NCBI GenBank assembly: GCA_039707655.1
Contig: CM077676.1
Coordinates: 433,543,379 to 433,607,378 of the forward strand
Length of the DNA stretch: 64,000 nt
Source of the DNA: Elymus sibiricus
Taxonomy: Eukaryota; Streptophyta; Magnoliopsida; Poales; Poaceae
Direction: 5' to 3'
Shown here in pieces: positions 53,727-64,000 of this stretch; the first letter of the stretch is position 1, and each line of letters starts with the position of its first letter. The notes beneath the pieces were generated by a model. That model saw only the letters and a list, made by a program, of their open reading frames with translations, did no database searches and was not told the origin of the DNA. A program made the position numbers and the translations under genes.

Positions 53727-56700
53727 ATAAACTGGCAATGGATGTACGGTAACAGACGCACCTCCGAGTACATTAAGGGCGTGCATAATTTTCTCGAAGT
53801 GGCTGAGGCAAACAAGCAGAATGGTTTTATGTGTTGTCCATGCCCTATCTGTGGGAATACGAAGTCTTACTCTTCGTCGAAAACCCTTCACGTCCACCTG
53901 CTTGAGAAGGGTTTCATGCCACACTATAATGTTTGGACCAAGCACGGAGAAAGAGGGGTTATGATGGAAGACAACGAAGAAGAAGAGGATGATGACAACT
54001 ATGTGCCCCCTGAATACGGTGATGCTGCAACGGGGGAAGCTGAAGATCAAGAGGAACCAGACGATGTGCCCGATGATGATCTTCGTCGGGTCATTGTTGA
54101 TGCAAAGAGACAATGCGAAAGTGAAAAGGAGAAGTTGAAGTTCGATCGCATGTTAGAGGATCACAAAAAAGGGTTGTACCCCAATTGCGAAGATGGCAAC
54201 ACAAAGCTCGGTACCACACTGGAATTGCTGCAATGGAAGGCAGACAATGGTGTATCTGACAACGGATTTGAGAAGCTACTGAAAATATTGAAGAAGAAGC
54301 TTCCAAAGGATAATGAATTGCCCGACAGTACGTACGGAGCGAAGAAGGTTCTATGCCCTCTAGGATTGGAGGTGCAGAAGATACATGCATGCCCTAATGA
54401 CTGCATCCTCTCCCGCGGTGCGTACGAGGATTTGAACGCATGCCCGGTATGCGGTGCATTGCGGTATAAGATCAGACGAGATGACCCTGGTGATGTTGAC
54501 GGCGAGCGCCCCAGGAAGAGGGTTCCTGCCAAGGTGATGTGGTATGCTCCTATAATACCACGGTTGAAACGTCTGTTCAGAAACAAAGAGCATGCCAAGT
54601 TGATGCGATGGCACAAAAAGGACCGTAAGAAAGACGGGAAGTTGAGAGCACCCGCTGACGGGTCGCAGTGGAGAAAAATCAAGAGAAAGTGGGGGGACTT
54701 TGCAGGTGACGCAAGGAACGTATGGTTTGGTTTAAGCGCGGATGGCATTAATCCTTTTGGGGAGCAGAGCAGCAATCATAGCACCTGGCCCGTGACTCTA
54801 TGTATATATAACCTTCCTCCTTGGCTGTGCATGAAACGGAAGTTCATTATGATGCCAGTGCTCATCCAAGGCCCTAAGCAACCCGGCAACGACATTGATG
54901 TGTACCTAAGGCCATTAGTTGAAGAACTTTTACAGCTGTGGAATGGAAAAGGTGTACGTGTGTGGGATGAACACGACGAGCAGGAATTTGACCTACATGC
55001 GTTACTGTTTGTAACCTTCAATGATTGGCCTGCTCTCAGTAACCTTTCAGGACAGACAAACAAGGGGTACCACGCATGCACGCACTGTTTAGATGACACC
55101 GAAAGTATATATTTGGACAAATGCAGGAAGAATGTGTACTTGGGGCATCGTCGATTTCTTCCGACCAACCATCAACGTCGAAAGAAATGCAAGCATTTCA
55201 AAGGCGAGGCAGATCGCCGGAAGAAGCCCGCCGTCCGTACTGGTGATCACATACTTGCTATGGTCAATGATTTACAAGTAATCTTTGGAAAGGGTCCCGG
55301 CAGACTATCTGTTCCGAATGACGCTGAGGGACGCGCACCCATGTGGAAGAAGAAATCTATATTTTGGACCTACCCTACTGGAAAGACCTAGAGGTCCGCT
55401 CTGCAATCGACGTGATGCACGTGACGAAGAATCTTTGCGTGAACCTGCTAGGCTTCTTGGGCGTGTATGGGAAGACAAAAGATACACCGGAGGCACGGGA
55501 GGACCAGCAACGTGTGCACGAAAAAGACGACATGCCTCCAAAGCAGTATGAAGGTCCTGCCAGCTACGCTCTTACGAAAGAAGAGAAGGAAATCTTCTTT
55601 GAATGCCTGCTCAGTATGAAGGTTCCGTCTGGCTTCTCGTCTAATATAAAGGGAATAATAAATATGGCAGAGAAAAAGTTTCAGAACCTAAAGTCTCATG
55701 ACTGCCACGTGATTATGACGCAACTGCTTCCAGTTGCATTGAGGGGGCTTCTACCGGAAAACGTTCGATTAGCCGTTGTGAAGCTATGTGCATTCCTCAA
55801 TGCAATCTCTCAGAAGGTGATCGATCCAGAAATCCTACCAAGGTTAAGGAGTGATCTGGCGCAATGTCTTGTCAGTTTCGAACTGGTGTTCCCACCATCC
55901 TTCTTCAATATCATGACGCACGTCCTAGTTCATCTAGTCGATGAGATTTCCATTCTGGGCCCTGTATTTCTACACAGTATGTTCCCCTTTGAGAGGTTCA
56001 TGGGAGTCTTAAAGAAATATGTTCGTAACCGTGCTAGGCTAGAAGGAAGCATCTCCACGGGCCATCAAACAGAGGAGGTCATTGAGTTTTGTGTTGACTT
56101 CATTCCTGACCTTAAGAAGATTGGTCTCCCTCAATCGCGGTATGAGGGGAGACTGACTGGAAAAGGCACGCTAGGAGCGGACTCAATAATATGTACGGAC
56201 GGGCATTCTTGGTCTCAAGCACACTACACAGTTCTACAGAATTCTACCTTGGTGACCCCGTATGTCAATGAACACAAGAATATTCTGCGCTCCAAACACC
56301 CGGAGTAGTGTGACGACTGGATTACATGTGAACACATCAGGACTTTCGGCAGTTGGTTGCAAACACGTCTCATGGGTGACAACACTGTTTCTGATGAGCT
56401 GTACACGTTGGCCAGGGGACCATCTTCGACTGTATTAACTTACAAAGGGTACGAGATAAATGGGAATACATTTTACACGATCGCCCAAGATCAAAAGAGC
56501 ACCAACCAAAACAGTGGTGTCCGCTTTGATGCAACAACCAAGAGGGGAAAGGACACATATTATGGTTACATAGTGGACATATGGGAACTTGACTATGGAC
56601 ATGATTTTAAGGTCCCTTTGTTTCAGTGCAAATGGGTCAATCTGTCAGGAGGCGGGGTACAGGTAGACCCACAGTACGGAATGACAACAGTGGATCTGAA

Positions 56701-57025
56701 CAATCTTGGGTACACAGACGAACCATTCGTCCAAGCCAATGATGTGGCGCAGGTTTTTTATGTGAAGGACATGTCTACCAAACCGAGAAAAAGAAAAGAT
56801 AAGGAAGCGAATACATCATACGATGAGCCAAAGCGCCACATAGTTCTTTCAGGAAAAAGAGACATCGTGGGAGTGGAGGGCAAGACAGACATGTCCGAAA
56901 ATTATGAAAAGTTTCATGAAATTCCTCCCTTCAAAGTCAAAGCTGACCCAAGCACCCTGTTAAACGATGAAGATTATCCATGGTTACGGCGCAATAAGCA
57001 AAGGAAACAAGCGAAGAAAAAGTGA
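53727..57025 (+). pseudogene. CACTA-3 transposase, with lost start, frameshift and stop
   Basis: Nearly identical to the CACTA-1 transposase. ATG is ATA at 53727; the next in-frame ATG (53742) would cost only five residues. One G is missing near 55367 (TTTTGGACC versus TTTTGGGACC), shifting the frame before DVMHVTKNLCVNLLGF in the catalytic region. CAG is changed to TAG at 56306-56308, near residue 860. All domains described for the CACTA-1 protein are otherwise present. The protein made from 53742 would stop at about 545 residues. Confidence 0.93.
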
Positions 57026-57299
57026 AGACTTTCTCTCCACAACTATTATGATGAACACAAAAAAAGTCTGGAGTTCAAATAAGTTCAAAAAAATGAAATA
57101 CCTTTGTAACAGATGAGTTTTCGTCCGAAACCCTGATACTTCAAAAGAGATTGTCCGTTTTGTACACGAAGTGCATCCAGCTTTTGCCGTAACCCTCTCA
57201 ACTTTTTAGCACATGCTATGTGGGTCAAATGATGATACCATGCCAACTTTCAACCTTTTCAGAGTTCATTTGTAGTGCTTTTCAATTTCAGGGTCATTT

Positions 57300-57930
57300 A
57301 GCTCAAAGAATGAACTAATAGCAAAAAGAATGAACTAGAAAACTTTTATGAAACTCTAATAGCAAAAAGAATGAACTAAAAAAATCAATTAAAATATTCT
57401 GTTATGATCAACTAAAACAAAACTATAATATTCTTCAATAGCAAAAAGAATCAACTAAAAAGCTTTTATAAAACTCTAATAGCAAAAGGAATCAACTAAA
57501 AAGATTTTATAAACTTCTAGTATTTTTGAAACTAAAATTATAAAAAATTTATGCAACTAAAATTATCAAAGTATTTTTTGTTCAAAACATTGATAGCAAA
57601 AAGAATTTTCATAAAGAATTTTTTTGTTAGAAACTTTAATAGCAAACTAAAATAACAAAATCTGTTTTTCAATATAATGATAAAACACAGTAATATTAAA
57701 TAGCAGGAAAAAGAATCACTCAAAAATCTATTTTTATAGTAAACTTATTCACAAACTAGTGATTCACACAAATTTCAAAGAATTCAAATTTAAAATATTC
57801 AAATTTGAAAACTAATGGCACTAACAGAAAGTTTATAATTTTTGTGACCTAACAGCAAAAAGAATTAAAAAAAAGCAAAAAACAAAAGAAAATAAATAAT
57901 GCAAAAAACAAAACAAAAAAACTGGAAAAA
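57300..57930. repeat. AT-rich degenerate repeat spacer of CACTA-3
   Basis: The same ATAGCAAAAAGAATGAACTA spacer as at 15190-15830. Confidence 0.72.
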
Positions 57931-58182
57931 AATTGAAAAAAATGCCGCCTACTGGGCCACCACGGCCTGAATACGACTAGAAACCCAACAGGTCGGTTGG
58001 GCCAGGATTCAGGCCCACAGAAGGCCCAGTAGGCCCACAGGCAGATGCAGAGTGGTTAGCCCCGTAAGGCTGCTTTAGAGAGGAGCTCGAAGGCTCAGGC
58101 GCACCGCGCCTTATAAACAGGTGCGGCACTCTCTCAACTAGCGAGGTGGGACTAAACTCCCACCACGCCGCTGTGCAAGGCC

Positions 58183-58419
58183 ATTGGTCCCGGTTGGTGG
58201 CACGAACCGGGACCAATGCCACCCTTTGGTCCCGGTTCGTGCCACCAACCGGGACCAATGCCCCCCTTTCGTCCCGGTTCGTACCACCAACCGGGACCAA
58301 AGGTCTCTGCTTCCCGCCCTTTGGGCTGCCGAAAAGAGACCTTTGGTCCCGGTTGGTGGCACGAACCGGGACTAAAGGGTAGCATTGGTCCCGGTTGGTG
58401 GCACGAACCGGGACCAATG
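58183..58419. repeat. Internal subterminal-like repeat array of CACTA-3
   Basis: Collinear with 16074-16313; GGTCCCGGTTGGTGGCACGA and inverses. Confidence 0.9.
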
Positions 58420-58426
58420 CTTCGTG

Positions 58427-58434
58427 TATATAAG
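58427..58434 (+). promoter_or_regulatory. Internal TATA box of CACTA-3
   Basis: TATATAAG after the internal array, as in CACTA-1, followed by the CCGAGCCCGCCGTCC-rich leader (58470-58800). Confidence 0.55.
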
Positions 58435-58469
58435 AAAACACTTAGAAAAATTCAGTTTTCATCTACCAG

Positions 58470-59905
58470 TTGCCCCGAGCCCGCCGTCCTCATCCTCGTC
58501 GCCGCGTGCTCATCGACTCCGCCTCCCCGAGCCCGCCGTCCTCGTCGCCGTCCCCGTCGCATCCCCGAGCCCGCCGTCCTCGTCGCCGGCATCCCCGAGC
58601 CCGCCGTCCTCGTCGCCGTCCCCGTCACATCCCCGAGCCCGCCGTCCTCGTCCCCGTCGCCGCGTGCCGCCTCGAGCCCGCCGTCCTCGTCCCCATCGCC
58701 GCGTGCCGCCCCGAGCCCTCGCCGTCCTCGTCCCCGTCGCCTCCCCGAGCCCTCGCCGACGGTCCGCGCCGCCCCGCGCTACGGTCCGGCTGGCCCCCTT
58801 TCCTCCCTGTCCTCCTCCCCTGCTTGTTCATATACAATTTTTTTTCATATGATTGTTAGATATGATGATGTTGATGATTGTTAGAAAAGTTTTATGTATG
58901 TATGTTCTCTGTATATGTTCATATGTGCATTTTTAGAAAAAATTTGTGTATGTATGTTCATATATGCAAAAGTTACATTTAAGAAAAAAAGAAAATGTAT
59001 GTATGTTCATATGCAAAGAATATGCAAAAGTTAGAATTTTTTATGTTCATAGAATTTTTTTTGGTGATATTGTAGAATATGAACATTTTGAATATGGATG
59101 GATGGATGGATGAACATTTTGAATATGGATGGATGGATGGATGAACATTATGTCCATGTATGTATGTATGGATGTCGTTGTCGATCTACCGGCCCCCTCC
59201 CCGATAACTTCGACATGAGGGGGGGACGTCAGACATGCATGAGGAGGGAGAGAGAGATGTTAATAGAAAGTTTTCTCTCAAAACGTTACTAAGTTAAAAT
59301 GTTACTAAGTTACTAAGTTTTCTCTCGAAACGTTACTAAGTTACTAAGTTAAAATGATGTTAATACAAAGTTTTCTCTCGAAACGTTAATAAGTTACTAA
59401 GTTAAAATGTTCATATATTCGAAACATATCAAATGTTGTATTTTCTCTCGAAACGTATCCCCGATAACTTCGACATGAGGGGGGTCGACGTCGATCAACC
59501 CCCTCTCGCCCGACCAAATTTACGAAGTTCAAAGTTACTAAATTTACTCCCGGTCCGCTCGCCCGACCAACTCTCGAGGCCACCCAAACCCTAGAAGAAA
59601 GAGCGTTGTCGATCTCCTACCCCCTCCCGCCCCTACCCAATAAACTCTCGAGGCCACCGAAACCCTAGAAGAAAAAGCGTTGTCGATCTTTCGAGGCCAC
59701 CCAAACCCTAGAAAAAAAATCGTTGTCGATCTCTCGAGGCCACCCAAATTTACCAAGTTAAAAGAGCGTTGTCGAGGCCACCCCAACTAATCCATTGCTC
59801 ATATATTCATATCATCCCTTGTTGTGATTAGCTATCTAGGTCTATGTTTGCCACTAATATATCCATCTCTCATGTTTGTATATTGCCATGTTGTAATATT
59901 TGCAG
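58470..59905 (+). other. Leader exon and 5' intron of the CACTA-3 second gene
   Basis: Same make-up as 16360-17798: a GC-rich leader, a GGATGGATGGAT microsatellite (about 59095-59145), TTACTAAGTTAAAATG and CTCGAGGCCACC repeats, and acceptor TTTGCAG before ATG 59911. No gene is seen. Confidence 0.5.
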
Positions 59906-59910
59906 AAACT

Positions 59911-62900
59911 ATGGAAAGAGACTTGGTAAAAGAACAGTTGTTGGGGGATATAATCCTCGGCGGAGGAGGTGATCCCTTGTCGTTTCTCAACGACACCGAT
60001 GGTCAGGAAGGAGAGGATCACGGCTTCGGTGATCGAACAATGGAGGAGGAAGGAGATGATGACGGCTCCGGTGACCGAATGGCGGAGGAAGAAGGAGATC
60101 ATGATGACGGCTCCGGTGACCGAACGGAGGAGGCATCTGTTGCAAAGTCCGGCGAGGTATATATATTAATTAAGCCTGTGCTGACTAATTGATGCATTAA
60201 TTGTTTTGGTATGTACATATATTAACGCATCTTTCTTCTTTTACAGCCCTCCGGATCGAGCCAAACTTCCGTAAGGAGACGAGGCCCGAAGAAAAGGTTG
60301 CACCAGGATGAAAGGTTCACGATCACAACAATCAATGACGATGGCCAACCGATTGAACCCAAGCGGACGAAGGACACATTTGTTAGTCAGTGCGGAGCTA
60401 TTGTTAGGGACAGCGTCCCGATCAGCGTCGAGCAATGGAATAAGAGTAAGGACCACCCTGAAGTTTCTTATGTCCAGGATAGACAGAAAGCTGATCTTTG
60501 GACCGCGCTGAAGGCAAATTTCACCCTACCGCCAGAGGAGGATCCGAATAAGCCAGTTATAGAGCCAAAGGTCAAGGCGTTTGCTCTTAAGAAGATGGCA
60601 GGTCTATTCAGGAACTGGAAGAAAGAGTTGAACACAAAGTTTGTCGAAAAAGGGAAGACTCCAGAATTCACTGGCCGATATGAGAAGATAAGACATCACT
60701 GGCCCGCATTTGTGGCCTACAAGACTTCGGAGAAGGGTAAGAAAAGGTCGGAGACAAACAAGATAAATGCTGCAAAGAAGTTGTATCACCATCACACGGG
60801 GTCAGGTGGCTACTACAAAGCCCGGACGTTGTGGGACAAAGCTGAGCAAGACCTGCTTGCTAAAGGGGTCCAACCAGCGACATTGCACTGGCCAGACCGT
60901 GCAAGGACTTGGTTCTTCGGGGTTGGGGGAACTTTGGACCGAGAAACAGGGGAGTGTCGTTGGACGGACGAGCAACTTGCAATACCCATGAAGAAGCTTC
61001 AGCATTATATCAGCGCAGCGCAGGAAGGGACGTTCATTCCCGACAGAGAGAATGACGAGCTGACACATGCCCTTGGGAATCCTGAGCACCCTGGACGAAC
61101 ACGAGGCACATCAGGCTCCCTTCCGTGGGTGTATGCGTTTGCCGACAGCGGTGGTTACAGAAGCCGAGATAGAAAGAGGAAAGCGGAAGCAAGCGAAATG
61201 CAGAAGCTCAATGCAAGAATAGCAAAGCTAGAGGAAATTCAGAGCCAGCGAGCTATCGGCCAACCATCTCAGCGGCACGAAGCTACCCCAGAAGCTACCC
61301 CACCATCTCAGCGGAGAAGCAGCGTGGCTTCCACGGAGCCCGTTCAGCCTGATTTCACGGCTCCTCGCTACCCCGTGGATACTATCACGGAGGCTCAACC
61401 TTGCGAGCTAATGAAAAAATGGCAGAACCTGACTTTGAAGGCGGCTGTCGGCTCTGTTGCACCTCCTCAAGCTGACGGAACTTTTCACTGCCGTCCGATT
61501 CCACAAGGCTATGCTGGTGTGATGGTGGATGAAATAATGGAGGGATTTGAGGAGCTGGAGCTTGACCACCCTACAGGTGAAGTGGAGAATCATCTGGTTT
61601 ATGCTTTGAGGAGTACCTGTCTGTGGAGGAAGGAGTACATCAAGCTTCCAAACTGGACGCCTCCGGCGAGTGATCAGGGCACTTCGCCTTCTCCTCCGCC
61701 TCCTCCGGCGCGTGACGGCACTCCGGCTCCTCCTCCGCCTCCTCCGACGAGCACTCCGCCTCCTCCGGCGCGTGAGGGCACTCCGGCTCCTCCTCCGCCT
61801 CCTCCGGCGCGTCAGGGCACTTCGCCTCCTCCTCCGGCGTGTCAGCAACGGCAGAAGAGAGCCACCGCAGTTCCGGCGGCTAGCAGTACAAGAGGTGGTG
61901 GGAAGAAATTTAAATTTGGTCCAAGCCTCAAGGCTCCTCCAAAGTTACCATATGATATGAATGACGAGGAGCTCAAGGAGATCAGTGATGCCGAAGTGCG
62001 GGCCCATTTTCAACGGAAACATCCAGAAAAGAAGGAAAAAGTAGATCCGGTGAAAGTGAAGCGCACTCTGGATGCCCTTCAGAAACCACCACCGTCTCCG
62101 CCGCAATCCCACTATAACCGCTGTATTGGAAAGACATATGCTGAAGCGCGGCGGTCGGGAAGTACTACCAGTGATACAAGACGACGAAGTAGGAAAACAA
62201 TTCCCCAGCTCGGCTAACAGGAGAAGCAATCGTGCCCCCCGCTCAAGGTGTCTAGCGATATCGCTAATCATCCGGGACTACTGCCCGGCACCACTCTTGC
62301 TGATTACGTGGGCGATGATGTACAGTATGAAATTGCTGAGGTAGTACCTCCCTTTAGGTACGAGCACAGGAAGGATCTCGTCAAAAGTGATGATGAGCTA
62401 AAGAAACTACCAACGATGATGCGAAGATTGCATGACTGGTACTTGGAAACCTGCAGCAAGTCTGGGGCCGACAGTATATTGCTGGCAATTAAAGATGAGC
62501 ACGACTTCATTGGAGTTGAGGTGCTGCCTGTTGAATTTGTGGAATTATTTCAGTTATTCAATCAAGACGCCCTGGACAAACAACTCATCAGTTGCTACTG
62601 TCTGTAAGTATTATTTCTGTAATTAAGTCTCTAGCTCAGCTCGTTCATTGCATGTATATATAATTATCCTCGCTATATTATGCAGATTGAAGATCGTCGA
62701 ATGCAAGGATGCACGGATCTATGACATTGGGTTCATTAGCCCAAATACCGTAAATGAATGGACGGTAAAAAACAGAGTTGAAGATACCGAGGATAACTTG
62801 CTAAAATCGCTCATTCGACATAAAACAAAAGGGAAATACTCTTTCCTTACAACTTCAAGTGAGTGTTACTATCTTGTGCATATTCGGTTTCGCTTACTCG

Positions 62901-63633
62901 AGGTTAAGTACATTAATTGATGAGTTATGTGTGCGCAGGTTCCACTTTATTCTGCTATCCATTAAGCTTGGCGAGGGAGTAGTAACCGTCTTAGACTCGA
63001 GACGTAAAGATCCCAAGGATTATGCGGACATGACTGCAATGCTCCAGAAGTAAGTTCAATCAATACCGGGACCATATCGGCAACTTTCGTTCATTTCCTG
63101 ATATCAAGTAATCATTTTCTTTGCCTGGCAGGGTTTGGAAACAGTTCACCGGAAAGGTTCCGGGTCTGAAGAACGAGCTGCGATTTACACACCCAAAGTA
63201 AGTAGTACTAGCTAGTTCCGCGCATCTCTCATTGATTCTAGTTTCATCAATACCATTATCATGCTTGATTATCAGTTTGATTGAACTCTATTCTTGTAAA
63301 GTGGTTGTGGCAGGAAGGCGGGAATAATTTATGTGGATACTACGTTTGCGAGTACATGCGCCACTGTACCTCTGAGCGGGGCAACTCTGACAAACAATTT
63401 AAAGTACGTAAAAAATATTCAAAATTTTATTTTATTACCATCAATTGTGTTGAGTTTCATTCATATATATGTATTGACCCCCTTCTTTAAATTAGATGCG
63501 TGTGATGCGGGATGAACTCCTACCACATGATCGCATACGAGCAATTCAAGAGGAATTGGCGGGATTCTTTCTTGAACACGTCATACATGAAAAGGGAGAA
63601 TACCATATGGAAATTCAAGCTGATTATCGGTAG
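59911..63633 (+). pseudogene. CACTA-3 second gene: Transposase_24-like / Ulp1-like protease fusion, broken
   Basis: Exons: 59911-60156, 60247-62603, 62686-62858, 62939-63049, 63132-63197, 63302-63403 and 63496-63633. GAA is changed to TAA at 62215-62217, between the Pro-rich linker and the conserved KVSSDIANHPGLLPG segment. Exon 3 lacks one base near 62820 and exon 5 one C near 63193, each shifting the protease frame. The codon that is TAG in CACTA-1 is intact here (KDPKDY). Without these changes the gene would match the 1065-codon CACTA-1 model. Confidence 0.85.
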
Positions 63634-64000
63634 ATGATATATGTCAGGGATCGTAAGAGATGTTATATTGTATATATGTAGTAGCTTCGGATAGATATAC
63701 GAAAACTTGTTGTTCGAACAAGCACGGAGAAAGAGAGGTCACTTCTCTCTATATATGTTCATGACGATCAGGATGTTGTGTAATTAATTAATGGTTCCTT
63801 CATTTGCTTACTAGCTAGCGTCGAGTTCTCTCTGTATGTAGTAGGTACCGTCGACCAAGCACGGAGAAAGAGAGGTCTGCCCTCCTGGACTAGTCGGTGC
63901 GGCGAACGGTGGCCGGTGGCCACGCCGTCGTCGAGGCAGCGGCGACGAGCCCGCTCGGATGCAAGGCAGGGAGAGAGAGAGCAAGAGGAAAGGGGAGAGT

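Larger units (their letters stand above)
52382..64000 (+). mobile_element. CACTA-3: CACTA transposon, right end outside the window
   Basis: Starts CACTAGTAGAAAACAGGG at 52382. It is collinear with CACTA-1 throughout; by comparison about 370 bp, including the right subterminal repeats, lie beyond 64000. The left flank is ATG; the partner copy cannot be checked. It carries an open membrane-anchor gene, a transposase with lost start, frameshift and stop, and a protease-fusion gene with a stop and two frameshifts. Confidence 0.95.

Overview
The window is grass nuclear DNA, most likely from a Triticeae genome (wheat, barley or goatgrass). The evidence is large CACTA (En/Spm) transposons with CACTAGTAGAAAA ends and ACCGGGACTAAAG-type subterminal repeats, Stowaway MITEs, an Angela/BARE-like Copia LTR, plant intron borders and AT-rich intergenic DNA with GC-rich gene starts. 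No RNA gene or CRISPR array was seen. About three quarters of the window is transposon, much of it nested, in what looks like remnants of a small gene neighbourhood.

Layout. (1) 1-5207: the 3' part of a decayed CACTA element (CACTA-0). Its right end sits inside an F-box gene (copy 1, 5208-5636, minus). (2) 5640-10269: upstream DNA of that F-box gene with a Stowaway MITE at 6576-6740, then sparse DNA. (3) 10270-22251: a complete CACTA element (CACTA-1) with a GGT target duplication. (4) 22493-23372: a Copia solo LTR. (5) 23585-42013: a Mutator-like element (MULE) with ~85-90 bp terminal inverted repeats and a perfect 9-bp target duplication. It carries a mudrA-type transposase, a seven-exon plant-mobile-domain gene and a small opposite-strand ORF. 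The MULE is split by a third CACTA element (CACTA-2, 29096-39307, duplication ACA), which sits inside the transposase gene. The MULE itself interrupts an exon of an unrecognised gene at 42014. (6) 42014-52381: F-box copy 2 (45258-46490, minus), two related reductase-like gene fragments, a frameshifted hypothetical gene, a coiled-coil ORF and a second MITE. (7) 52382-64000: a fourth CACTA element (CACTA-3), a near-identical sister of CACTA-1 cut off by the window end.

Each full CACTA element has the same plan. A left subterminal repeat array and TATA box come first. Next is a small two-exon gene for a coiled-coil protein with a C-terminal membrane anchor, then a ~1100-codon TNP2-type transposase and an AT-rich spacer. 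A second, internal array of subterminal-like repeats with its own TATA box follows. Last is a seven-exon gene joining a Ptta/En/Spm-type (Transposase_24-like) region to a C-terminal Ulp1-like cysteine protease. No single copy is fully intact: CACTA-1 has the only open transposase, CACTA-3 the only open membrane-anchor gene, and all four protease-fusion genes carry stops or frameshifts. Clean ends and target duplications show that the elements moved, so some copies probably depended on proteins supplied in trans.
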